Assembly: GCA_938041725.1 (NCBI GenBank)
Contig: CALISX010000109.1
Location: 1-9,619, forward strand
Direction of reading: 5' to 3'
DNA length: 9,619 nucleotides
Origin: an uncultured Lachnoanaerobaculum sp.
GTDB taxonomy: Bacteria > Bacillota > Clostridia > Lachnospirales > Lachnospiraceae
Part shown: one piece after another, positions 1 to 7,834 of the stretch
Numbering within the stretch: position 1 is the stretch's first letter
How the letters are laid out: each line of letters begins with the position of its first letter
Translations under genes and position numbers: made by a program
Notes under the pieces: generated by a model
What the model saw: the letters and a program-made list of their open reading frames with translations, nothing else
Databases searched by the model: none
Told to the model about the DNA's origin: nothing

Positions 1-12
1 TGCCGCCGGGGC

Positions 13-48
13 TTTGGGCCCGCAGTCTGCAAAGACTGCGGGCCTAAA
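13..48 (-). terminator. Strong hairpin downstream of ilvC, possible terminator
   Basis: An 11-bp perfect stem (GGCCCGCAGTC at 17-27 against GACTGCGGGCC at 34-44) with a 6-nt loop. A G-T wobble and three A-T pairs extend it to 15 bp at 13-48. It begins 12 nt after the ilvC stop codon, which fits a transcript end. On the ilvC (minus) strand the stem is followed by a GC-rich stretch, not a U-tract, so it is not a textbook intrinsic terminator. On the plus strand a run of six T (57-62) lies 8 nt after the stem, so it could also act on transcription coming from the left. It may instead be an RNA-stabilising 3' structure or part of a dispersed repeat. Confidence 0.5.
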
Positions 49-60
49 CGCTCCGCTTTT

Positions 61-1089
<1,029 letters not shown>

Positions 1090-1148
1090 CTAACTATAGA
1101 ACGTTTTCTAAAGGAAATAAGGGAGTGTTCCCTATTTTCTCGGGCACC

Positions 1149-1171
1149 AAAAAAACACCAAAGCCGTGTTT
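1149..1171 (-). promoter_or_regulatory. Weak terminator-like hairpin between ilvN and ilvC
   Basis: Read on the minus strand: AAACAC (1171-1166), a 7-nt loop GGCTTTG, then GTGTTT (1158-1153), continuing into a T run so that seven T occur in a row (1155-1149). The layout is that of an intrinsic terminator, but the stem is only 6 bp and half A-T. It could reduce ilvC transcription relative to ilvN or do nothing. A second imperfect stem (AATAGGGA against TCCCTTATT, one bulge) lies between it and the ilvC ribosome site. No leader peptide rich in Ile, Leu or Val codons was seen. Confidence 0.25.
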
Positions 1172-1255
1172 CCTTTGCAGACAGCTTGTAACCACAGGTC
1201 GGACCTTCTCCCTTGCCCTGCCCCATGGAACTGGCTGCAGTCAAAGATATGGAAA

Positions 1256-1753
1256 TCAATGGATCAGGACGATGTCTTCACTTCCTCTGGCCAAGGCGGT
1301 AAGACCGGTTCTTGCCAGCTCCAGAATTTCGTAATCCCCCAGGAGATTGACCAAGGCTTCCAGCTTGGAATTGTCTCCGGTGAGCAACACTGTAAGGCAG
1401 TCCTTTGACACATCCACAATGGTGGCTCTGAAGATCTCTGCCACGGCAGCAATGTCCTGTCTTTGGGAGGCATTGGCCCGTACCTTTACCATAATAAGCT
1501 CACGGAAGACGCTTTTGCCCTCTTCCAAAATCCGCAGATCCTTTACATCCTCCAGCTTTTTCAGCTGCTTGCCGATTTGCTCCAGGGTGTCCTCATCTCC
1601 GATGGAGACCACAGTCATCCGGGAAAAAGCAGGGTTCCCCGTTGCTCCCACTGTCAGGGATTCAATATTATACCCTCTGCGGGAAAACAGTCCAGCAATC
1701 CGGCTTAACACGCCTGCGGTATTGTCAACGATCAGTGAATATACTCTTCTCAT
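1256..1753 (-). CDS. ilvN: Acetolactate synthase small (regulatory) subunit, IlvN/IlvH type
   Basis: Regulatory subunit of acetohydroxyacid synthase, the first common enzyme of branched-chain amino acid synthesis. It activates the large TPP-dependent subunit IlvB and confers valine feedback inhibition. The protein is 165 aa, normal for the long IlvH-like form. Residues 1 to about 77 form the N-terminal ACT domain, starting MRRVYSLIVDNTAGVLSRIA and followed by GYNIESLTVG. The rest is the C-terminal subunit-contact domain, with VMVKV-like and LTGD segments. The residues I recall as lining the valine site in E. coli IlvH (N11, G14, N29) are all present, so feedback control is probably kept. The ATG has GGAGG 4 nt upstream. 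No ilvB gene is next to it; the upstream neighbour is divergent. ilvC follows on the same strand. The name ilvN is used for the family; ilvH would be equally valid. Confidence 0.95.
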   Translation of the reverse strand: MRRVYSLIVDNTAGVLSRIAGLFSRRGYNIESLTVGATGNPAFSRMTVVSIGDEDTLEQIGKQLKKLEDVKDLRILEEGKSVFRELIMVKVRANASQRQDIAAVAEIFRATIVDVSKDCLTVLLTGDNSKLEALVNLLGDYEILELARTGLTALARGSEDIVLIH

Positions 1754-1774
1754 ATTTCCTCCAAAACAAAAGTA

Positions 1775-1803
1775 ATCTTAACAATCCGAAAAATAAATGT
1801 CAA
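1775..1803 (-). promoter_or_regulatory. Sigma-A-type promoter of ilvN
   Basis: On the minus strand, -35 TTGACA (1803-1798), a 17-nt spacer, and -10 TAAGAT (1780-1775). The -35 is perfect and the -10 has 5 of 6 consensus bases. Transcription would start near 1768, giving a leader of about 14 nt that holds little more than the GGAGG ribosome site. A T-box or leader-peptide attenuator therefore cannot act on transcripts from this promoter. Confidence 0.8.
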
Positions 1804-1810
1804 CACCATC

Positions 1811-1847
1811 CCCATATGCCGGTTCATGCAAGCGTGGCATCCATGGG
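1811..1847 (-). promoter_or_regulatory. Inverted repeat upstream of the ilvN promoter
   Basis: CCCATATGCC (1811-1820) pairs with GGCAT (1836-1840) and ATGGG (1843-1847), with a 2-nt bulge and a 15-nt loop. This gives a 10-bp interrupted stem. It sits 8 bp beyond the -35 of the main ilvN promoter, and would lie in the leader of any transcript from the second candidate promoter. It could be an operator or an RNA hairpin. No known regulator site was recognised. Confidence 0.25.
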
Positions 1848-1882
1848 TTGAATCTCTGGGGACTTATACGGTATTATTGGGA

Positions 1883-1911
1883 AGTATATCATTTTTTTTA
1901 AAAACTGTATA
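1883..1911 (-). promoter_or_regulatory. Second candidate promoter for ilvN (extended -10)
   Basis: On the minus strand, TATACA (1911-1906), a 17-nt spacer, and TATACT (1888-1883) with the extended -10 motif TG one base before it (TGATATACT). The -35 is weak (4 of 6). A start near 1876 would give a leader of about 120 nt that includes the 1811-1847 inverted repeat. This is a motif match only. Confidence 0.35.
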
Positions 1912-1950
1912 TAAAGCCAGGAGATAAAGGGAAGGAAAGGAGATTTATTG

Positions 1951-1979
1951 TTGTCAAATGCATGGGGCTTTACTATAAT
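1951..1979 (+). promoter_or_regulatory. Sigma-A-type promoter of the yfhO-argH operon
   Basis: -35 TTGTCA (1951-1956), a 17-nt spacer, and a perfect -10 TATAAT (1974-1979). Transcription should start near 1986. That leaves only about 5 nt before an in-frame ATG at 1991, so the ATG at 2030, which has its own AGGAGG, is the likely translation start. Confidence 0.8.
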
Positions 1980-2029
1980 CTAAGGGATGTATGCCTGCAA
2001 AAAGGAGTATCAGGAGGAAGAAAACAAAT

Positions 2030-4849
2030 ATGAATGAGAGAAAAAAAACGGGCAATGGATATGGAAAAAAGGAGGGCTTCATTATAGCCTTTGCGTTGCC
2101 TGTGATCATTATGATTGCGATTTTCATTGAACGGGGTATTTTTCCTTTTGGTGAAAACAGCTTTTTGCGTACCGATATGTACCATCAATATGCACCCTTT
2201 TTTGCAGAGATGAAATATAAGCTGGCCCATGGAGGCAGCCTTTTCTACAGCTGGAACATCGGTATGGGAGTGAATTTCTCTGCCTTGTATGCGTATTACC
2301 TGGCCTCTCCTTTGAACTGGCTGGTGGCTTTGGTTCCCCAAAACCATGTGATTGAGTTCATGACCTATTTGATTGTGTTTAAAATCGGACTTTCAGGACT
2401 GAGCTTTTCCTACTATCTTTCCAGACATTCCAAGGGGGAGGATGCAGGGATTGGTTTTTTTGGGATTTTTTATGCTCTGTCCGGATATATGGCAGCCTAT
2501 AGCTGGAATATTATGTGGCTGGACTGTATCTGGCTTTTTCCCTTGATTTGCCTGGGAGCAGAACGGCTGGTATTTCGGAAAAAAAGGCTTTTGTACACCA
2601 TTACCCTGGGGCTTAGTATTTTATCTAATTACTATATCTCCATTATGGTCTGCATTTTTTTGATTTTTTATTTCTTTGTACTGCAGATTTTAAAACACAA
2701 AAACACCCTCAGAGAGTTCGTTCAGTCGGGTGTCCGCTTTGCTTTTTATTCCCTGCTGGCCGGAGCCCTCAGCGCTGTGGTGCTCCTTCCGGAAATTTAT
2801 GCTCTGCAGCACACTGCCTCATCGGAGATCAGTTTTCCCCAGACCTTTACCTCCTATTTTTCTATTTTTGATATGCTGGCCAGACATATGCCCAATGTGG
2901 AGGTGGAAATCGGACTGGATCACTGGCCCAATATTTACTGCGGAACAGGGATTTTTTTATTGCTGATTTTATATTTTTGCAATAAAAAACTGCGGCTGCG
3001 GGAAAAGGCTGTCTATGGGGGCATGCTGTTGTTTTTCCTGGCCAGTTTTTCTATTAATGTATTGAATTATATTTGGCATGGACTGCATTATCCCAATTCT
3101 CTCCCTGCCAGACAGAGCTTTATTTATATTTTTTTGGTGCTGTATCTTTGCTTTAAGGCCTACAACCGGCCAGAGGGGAATGAGGAAAGACATTTGCATT
3201 TTGCCATCGTTCTCTCCCTGGGATTTATTTTGCTGGCCCAAAAGCTGATTACAGACGAAGGCTTTTTCTTTGGGGTTTTTTACTGGGCCTTGGCCTTAAC
3301 CTGCCTCTATGGACTCCTTTTGCATCTGCGTTTGGCAGGGCGGGCGTCCCAGCTGGCTTTGGGAACGCTGGCTTTGATTTTGGTGGTGGTGGAGGCCTCC
3401 ATCAATACCACAGGCACCAGTGTCACCACGGTAAACCGTACCACCTATACAGAGGACTGGAAAGATGTGAAATATCTGGTAGAAAAGCTTCCCAAGGGAG
3501 ATTTTTACCGTTTTGACAAGGTGAACCGAAAGACCAAAAATGACGGGGCTTTTATGAATTTCCCTTCGGAGTCCTTGTTTTCTTCCACAGCCCAGGCATC
3601 TCTAAGCAATTTATTCCAAAAGCTGGGAAACGAAGCCTCTACCAATGCCTATTCCATTACAGGCCAAACGCCTTTAATGGATATGCTCTTTGCTATTAAA
3701 TACGGTCTGTATACTGGTATCAGCGAGAATTCCTGGCTGAAGCTGGTGGAGATTTCCGGTGATACCTATTTATATGAAAATCCCTATACCCTGCCCCTGG
3801 CCTATGGGATTCCCCAGGATATGGAGAAGGGATGGATGCTGGATCTGGGTAATCCTGTGGATGTGCAAAACGACCTAAGCATACTGCTGAATACAGACCC
3901 AACTTTGGTGGAGGTGGAGTCTGGATTGGAGGGACAGGAGGTGCGCTTTGAAGTGCCGATCACAGGACTCTACTATGCCTATGTTACAGCCCCTGCAGTG
4001 GATCAGGTTATTTTTGAAACCAATGATGGAACTCTGAATAAAACATTTGATAATGTCAAGAGGCATTATCTTTTGGAACTGGGAAATCTGGTAAAGGGAG
4101 AAACTGCTACCCTTCGAGGGGAAGAGGAGGGAGACTTTGACGCCAGGGTTTACCGATTTGACTACATGGCTTTAAAGGCGGTTTTTGATAAGCTAGGTAC
4201 CCAGCCCATGACCATTACCCATTTTTCCGATACAAACATTCAGGGCAGTGTGGATTTTTCGGAGGAGGGAACCCTCTTTACCTCCATTCCCTATGATAAG
4301 GGGTGGAAGGTCACAGTGGATGGAAAACCGGCAGAAACCCATGAGGTTTTTTCCGCCTTTTTAGGAGTAACCCTGACAAAGGGAAAGCATACCCTGGAAT
4401 TTTCCTACATGCCCCAGGGGCTGTATGCAGGTGCTTTGCTTACTGGAGGCGCAGTGCTTCTTCTGGTACTGATTTATCTTCTGTCCAAAACCTTGGAGAA
4501 GCGTAAAAAGAGAGGAAAGGGACGTATTTCCTGGAAAAATTCAGGAGCAAAAAGGGCACTAAGAATGAGAAAGTCCAAGGCCGATGCTGTAAAATCCGGG
4601 GAAGAGCCGGAGGAGGCTTTGGTTTTTGATGAACCTCTTGAAATGAAGCTGGAATTGGTGAAAATGCCTCGGCAGACTTTAGAACCAAAACAAAGCCTTT
4701 CGGAAGAGGATGAGGATCGGTTCCCGGAGGATTCAGACCCGGATGAAGATTTTACAGATGAAGACTTTATAGAAGTGGGGATTGATGTTGTACCGGAGGA
4801 TACCCAAAACACAGGGGATCTTCCTTCAGAAGCAGAGGAAGAGGAATAA
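2030..4849 (+). CDS. YfhO-family polytopic membrane protein (putative GT-C glycosyltransferase)
   Basis: A 939-aa membrane protein of the YfhO family. B. subtilis YfhO is linked to glycosylation of lipoteichoic acid, and members are thought to be GT-C-fold enzymes using a lipid-linked sugar; substrate and product here are unknown. The first membrane segment spans about residues 16-34. A family-typical first outer loop follows (FGENSFLRTDMYHQY, residues 40-54, with D49 as the likely key acidic residue). Many hydrophobic segments run to about 456. A large, presumably extracytoplasmic domain (about 457-797) includes a beta-rich part (KGWKVTVDGKPAETH). A last membrane segment lies at about 798-820. 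It is followed by a basic patch (KRKKRGKGR) and a cytoplasmic tail of about 119 residues, whose last 49 contain 24 Asp/Glu. I chose ATG 2030 because AGGAGG (2012-2017) precedes it by 12 nt and the promoter lies too close to ATG 1991. It is the first gene of the operon; argH starts 13 nt after its stop. Confidence 0.88.
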   Translation: MNERKKTGNGYGKKEGFIIAFALPVIIMIAIFIERGIFPFGENSFLRTDMYHQYAPFFAEMKYKLAHGGSLFYSWNIGMGVNFSALYAYYLASPLNWLVALVPQNHVIEFMTYLIVFKIGLSGLSFSYYLSRHSKGEDAGIGFFGIFYALSGYMAAYSWNIMWLDCIWLFPLICLGAERLVFRKKRLLYTITLGLSILSNYYISIMVCIFLIFYFFVLQILKHKNTLREFVQSGVRFAFYSLLAGALSAVVLLPEIYALQHTASSEISFPQTFTSYFSIFDMLARHMPNVEVEIGLDHWPNIYCGTGIFLLLILYFCNKKLRLREKAVYGGMLLFFLASFSINVLNYIWHGLHYPNSLPARQSFIYIFLVLYLCFKAYNRPEGNEERHLHFAIVLSLGFILLAQKLITDEGFFFGVFYWALALTCLYGLLLHLRLAGRASQLALGTLALILVVVEASINTTGTSVTTVNRTTYTEDWKDVKYLVEKLPKGDFYRFDKVNRKTKNDGAFMNFPSESLFSSTAQASLSNLFQKLGNEASTNAYSITGQTPLMDMLFAIKYGLYTGISENSWLKLVEISGDTYLYENPYTLPLAYGIPQDMEKGWMLDLGNPVDVQNDLSILLNTDPTLVEVESGLEGQEVRFEVPITGLYYAYVTAPAVDQVIFETNDGTLNKTFDNVKRHYLLELGNLVKGETATLRGEEEGDFDARVYRFDYMALKAVFDKLGTQPMTITHFSDTNIQGSVDFSEEGTLFTSIPYDKGWKVTVDGKPAETHEVFSAFLGVTLTKGKHTLEFSYMPQGLYAGALLTGGAVLLLVLIYLLSKTLEKRKKRGKGRISWKNSGAKRALRMRKSKADAVKSGEEPEEALVFDEPLEMKLELVKMPRQTLEPKQSLSEEDEDRFPEDSDPDEDFTDEDFIEVGIDVVPEDTQNTGDLPSEAEEEE

Positions 4850-4862
4850 TGGAGGACGCAAT

Positions 4863-6251
4863 ATGAAGCTTTGGGGTGGCAGATTTACCAAGGAAACCGA
4901 TGGTCTGGTGGAGGAGTTTAATGAGTCCCTTTCCTTTGACCAAAGGCTTTTTCCCCAGGATATCCGGGGAAGCATTGCCCATGTTGCCATGCTGGCCAGG
5001 CAGAACATTCTTACCCCCGGGGAAGCGCAGGAGATTGCAGAGGGGCTTAAGGGAATAGAAAGGGATCTGCAGGAGGGAAGGCTGGCCTTTTCAGGAGGCT
5101 ATGAGGACATCCATTCCTTTGTGGAGAGCCAGTTGATCAGCCGGATTGGAGAAACCGGAAAAAAACTTCATACAGGCCGCAGCAGAAATGACCAGGTGGC
5201 TTTGGATATGAAGCTTTATACAAGGGATGTGCTGGAGGAAACCATGGAGCTTTTAACAGGGCTTTTGGAGGTGATACACCGGATTGGGGAGGAGAATATC
5301 CACACCTGGATGCCGGGATTTACCCATTTGCAAAAGGCGCAGCCCACCACCCTGGCCCATCATATGGGGGCCTATTTCCAGATGTTTGCCAGGGATCTGC
5401 ACCGTTTGGAGGACTGTAAGGCAAGGTTAAATGAATGTCCCTTGGGGGCAGGGGCCTTTGCAGGCACCACCTATCCTCTGGATCGGGAATACAGTGCAAA
5501 GCTTTTGGGCTTTGACAAGGCCACAGAAAACAGTATGGATTCTGTCAGCGACAGGGACTACCTTTTGGAAACCCTTTCGGATTTTTCCATTTTGGCCATG
5601 CATTTAAGCAGACTGTCTGAAGAGATTATTATCTGGAATACAGATGAGTACCGTTTTGTGGAAATGGATGATACCTATTCCACCGGCTCCTCCATTATGC
5701 CCCAGAAAAAAAATCCGGATATGGCGGAGTTGATTCGGGGCAAATGCGGCAGGGTGTATGGAGCCATGATGGCTCTCTTTACCACCATGAAGGGTTTGCC
5801 CCTGGCCTACAACAAGGATATGCAGGAGGATAAGGAGCTTTCCTTTGATGCCATGGATACGGTAAAAGACTGTATCAGGATCATGACAGGGATGCTTTCT
5901 TCTTTGCATTTTGTAAAGGATCGAATGGAAAAAAGCGCCAGGGGAGGTTATACCAATGCCACAGATGCAGCTGATTATCTGGTAAACAAGGGCATTGCCT
6001 TTAGGGATGCCCACAGCATTGTGGGGCGGCTGGTGCTTTTGGCCATAAACCAGGGGAAAAATCTGGAGGAGCTGTCTTTGGCAGTATTTCAAGGGGAATC
6101 TCCGGCCTTTGGAGAGGATATTTATGAGGCGCTTTCCCTGAAAAGCTGTGTGGAGAGGAGAAATACCAAGGGGGCGCCGGGGGAGGCAGTCATGGCTGAA
6201 GAACTTGCCCATGAGAAAGAAGTGCTGAAGCATGGAATTAAAAAGAAATGA
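4863..6251 (+). CDS. argH: Argininosuccinate lyase, ArgH
   Basis: Cytosolic last enzyme of arginine synthesis: argininosuccinate is split into arginine and fumarate. A member of the fumarase/aspartase superfamily and normally a homotetramer. The protein is 462 aa, the standard length. The N-terminus is the typical MKLWGGRF. TGRSRNDQVALD follows at about residue 108, then GFTHLQKAQP with the conserved H155. The superfamily signature GSSIMPQKKNP is at 275-285 and carries the catalytic serine loop and K282. It looks complete and active. The ATG at 4863 is preceded by GGAGG (4851-4855) at 7 nt. An in-frame upstream ATG at 4782 would overlap yfhO and has no ribosome site. argG is not adjacent. The 3' end overlaps the next gene by 20 nt. 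No ARG-box operator was recognised. Arg codons are mostly AGG/AGA (17 of 27). Confidence 0.97.
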   Translation: MKLWGGRFTKETDGLVEEFNESLSFDQRLFPQDIRGSIAHVAMLARQNILTPGEAQEIAEGLKGIERDLQEGRLAFSGGYEDIHSFVESQLISRIGETGKKLHTGRSRNDQVALDMKLYTRDVLEETMELLTGLLEVIHRIGEENIHTWMPGFTHLQKAQPTTLAHHMGAYFQMFARDLHRLEDCKARLNECPLGAGAFAGTTYPLDREYSAKLLGFDKATENSMDSVSDRDYLLETLSDFSILAMHLSRLSEEIIIWNTDEYRFVEMDDTYSTGSSIMPQKKNPDMAELIRGKCGRVYGAMMALFTTMKGLPLAYNKDMQEDKELSFDAMDTVKDCIRIMTGMLSSLHFVKDRMEKSARGGYTNATDAADYLVNKGIAFRDAHSIVGRLVLLAINQGKNLEELSLAVFQGESPAFGEDIYEALSLKSCVERRNTKGAPGEAVMAEELAHEKEVLKHGIKKK

Positions 6252-6570
6252 CATTCTCCTGATCGGAGCAGTTTTGGTCATCTGTCTGGGAATCAGCCTT
6301 TTTCTGTTTTTAAATAAAAAACGGGGAAGGGTAGCCTTGTTAAAATACGGACAGGGTCAGGAGATGCGGATTGATCTGAATAAGGATGCTCATTATGACC
6401 TGGAAAGCAACCAGATCCAGATCCACCTGGAGGTAAAGGATCATGGAATCGCCTTTATACACAGTGAGTGTCCGGATCATATCTGCGAACGGTATGGTTA
6501 TATAAAAAACGTGGGAGAAACAGCTGTCTGCCTTCCCGCCAGGGCCTCCGTCACCGTGCTGCGGCAATAG
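6232..6570 (+). CDS. NusG domain II-containing small membrane-anchored protein
   Basis: A 112-aa protein with an N-terminal membrane anchor (about residues 8-27, flanked by KKRGR, so the rest is probably outside the cytoplasm). A single small beta domain of the NusG domain II type (DUF1312) follows. The typical end of that family is visible: SECPDHICERYGYI with C80 and C85, then VCLPA with C100. It is not the transcription factor NusG, because the NGN and KOW domains are absent. Its molecular role is not established; in clostridia such proteins often sit near redox or membrane genes. It begins inside the end of argH (20-nt overlap) with only a weak ribosome site, suggesting translational coupling. 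It ends 49 nt before the aminotransferase. Confidence 0.85.
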   Translation: MELKRNDILLIGAVLVICLGISLFLFLNKKRGRVALLKYGQGQEMRIDLNKDAHYDLESNQIQIHLEVKDHGIAFIHSECPDHICERYGYIKNVGETAVCLPARASVTVLRQ

Positions 6571-6619
6571 AGGAAGGACTGGGCAGGGATATCATATAAT
6601 TGAGTAAAGTAGGTGCGCT

Positions 6620-7834
6620 ATGATTTCAAAGAAAATGTTGGAGTTGGGGAAACAAAGATCCGTAATTCGGGATATGTTTGAGTATGGAAGAGAAGTGGCA
6701 GCAAGGATCGGAGAGGAGAATGTGCTGGATTTTAGTTTGGGAAATCCCAGTGTGCCGGCCCCCCGCCAGGTGGAGGATGCCATCGCCCGGATCCTCAGGG
6801 AGGAGGACCCCATAGGGTACCATGGCTACACCTCTGCTCCCGGGGATCCCCAGGTGCGCCAGGCGGTGGCTGAGGACTTGAACGCCCGCTTTGCCACTGC
6901 CTATACCGGACGCAATATTTTTATGACCTGCGGCAGCGCAGCCTCTTTAAATATCACCTTCCGTGCTCTTTTGGAGCACAACCGGGAAGAGATTGTTGCC
7001 AATATTCCCTATTTTCCAGAGTATCGGGTTTTTGTGGAAAGCCAGGGAGGGAAATTTGTGCTTTGTCCCTGCAAGGAGGATATGGAACCGGATTTGGATG
7101 CCCTGGCCAGAAGAATCGGGCCTTTTACCAAGGGCGTGATTATCAATTCTCCTAACAATCCTTCCGGGATGATTTATTCCAGAGAATGTTTGGAAAGTTT
7201 ATGCCGTCTTTTGGAAAAAAAGGAAAAGGAGTTTGGAAAAAGAATCTTTTTGATCAGCGATGAGCCCTACCGTGAGCTGTATTTTACCAAAGAGCGTCCG
7301 CCTTTTTTGCCGCTGTTGTACAAGGATACCATTGTGTGTTATTCCTGGTCCAAATCCCTGTCTTTGCCGGGAGAGCGTATCGGCTATGTGCTGGTGCCGA
7401 ACACCCTGCCCCAGTGGGAGGAGGTAATGGCAGCAGTGGCCGGTGCCGCCAGAAGCCTGGGCTATGTATGCGCTCCCTCTTTGTTTCAAAGGGTGATTAA
7501 AGAATGTTTGGGAGCAGCGCCAAACCTGGAGCCATACAGGACAAACAGGGATCTGCTGGAAAGAGAGCTGGCTGCCATGGGATATGAAACTGCCAGGGCC
7601 CAGGGAGCCTTTTATATGCTGATCAAAACCCCGGAAAGAAACGGGGAGGTCTTTTGTGAAAGGGCAAAAAAGAAAAATCTTTTGCTGGTGCCGGGAAGGA
7701 GCTTTGGGGTTCCGGAATATGTGCGTCTGGCCTACTGCACCCCGGAGGACAAGATTAAAAAGTCTCTGCCCATTTTTCAGGAGCTGATGGGGGGAAGACA
7801 GGTGTCTTTGCGGCTGCGGTATGGGAAATTTTAA
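6620..7834 (+). CDS. PLP-dependent aminotransferase, class I/II fold
   Basis: A 404-aa fold-type I aminotransferase of the aspartate/aromatic aminotransferase kind; the exact substrate is not readable. Visible features are FSLGNPSVPAP near the N-terminus, YHGYTSAPGDPQVRQA (substrate-domain motif), a cofactor-phosphate region around MTCGSAAS, NSPNNPSG in the middle, and the PLP aspartate/tyrosine in SDEPYREL. The PLP lysine is K245 in YSWSKSLSLPGERIGY, and the C-terminal arginine is in YVRLAYC. The start at 6620 has a weak AGGTG 4 nt upstream. A perfect TATAAT at 6595-6600 without a -35 might add a weak internal promoter. The last residues (GGRQVSLRLRYGKF) look unlike a normal end and border a decayed region. 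It is the last gene of the operon, and no clear terminator follows directly. Confidence 0.92.
   Translation: MISKKMLELGKQRSVIRDMFEYGREVAARIGEENVLDFSLGNPSVPAPRQVEDAIARILREEDPIGYHGYTSAPGDPQVRQAVAEDLNARFATAYTGRNIFMTCGSAASLNITFRALLEHNREEIVANIPYFPEYRVFVESQGGKFVLCPCKEDMEPDLDALARRIGPFTKGVIINSPNNPSGMIYSRECLESLCRLLEKKEKEFGKRIFLISDEPYRELYFTKERPPFLPLLYKDTIVCYSWSKSLSLPGERIGYVLVPNTLPQWEEVMAAVAGAARSLGYVCAPSLFQRVIKECLGAAPNLEPYRTNRDLLERELAAMGYETARAQGAFYMLIKTPERNGEVFCERAKKKNLLLVPGRSFGVPEYVRLAYCTPEDKIKKSLPIFQELMGGRQVSLRLRYGKF

Noticed and set aside
1754..1950. T-box or riboswitch upstream of ilvN
   Set aside because: No T-box consensus or specifier structure is seen, and the main promoter leaves no room for one.
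1991..2029. Upstream in-frame ATG of the yfhO gene
   Set aside because: It lies only about 5 nt after the predicted transcription start and has no ribosome site; ATG 2030 has AGGAGG.
4782..4862. Upstream in-frame ATG that would lengthen ArgH by 27 residues
   Set aside because: It overlaps the end of yfhO, has no ribosome site, and the canonical ArgH start MKLWGGRF has GGAGG at proper spacing.
5604..6281. Antisense open frame opposite argH
   Set aside because: It is fully explained by the conserved argH reading frame and shows no domain or ribosome site.
6595..6600. Perfect TATAAT upstream of the aminotransferase
   Set aside because: No -35 at 16-18 nt (GGAAGG there) and no extended TG, so it is not listed as a promoter, only mentioned.
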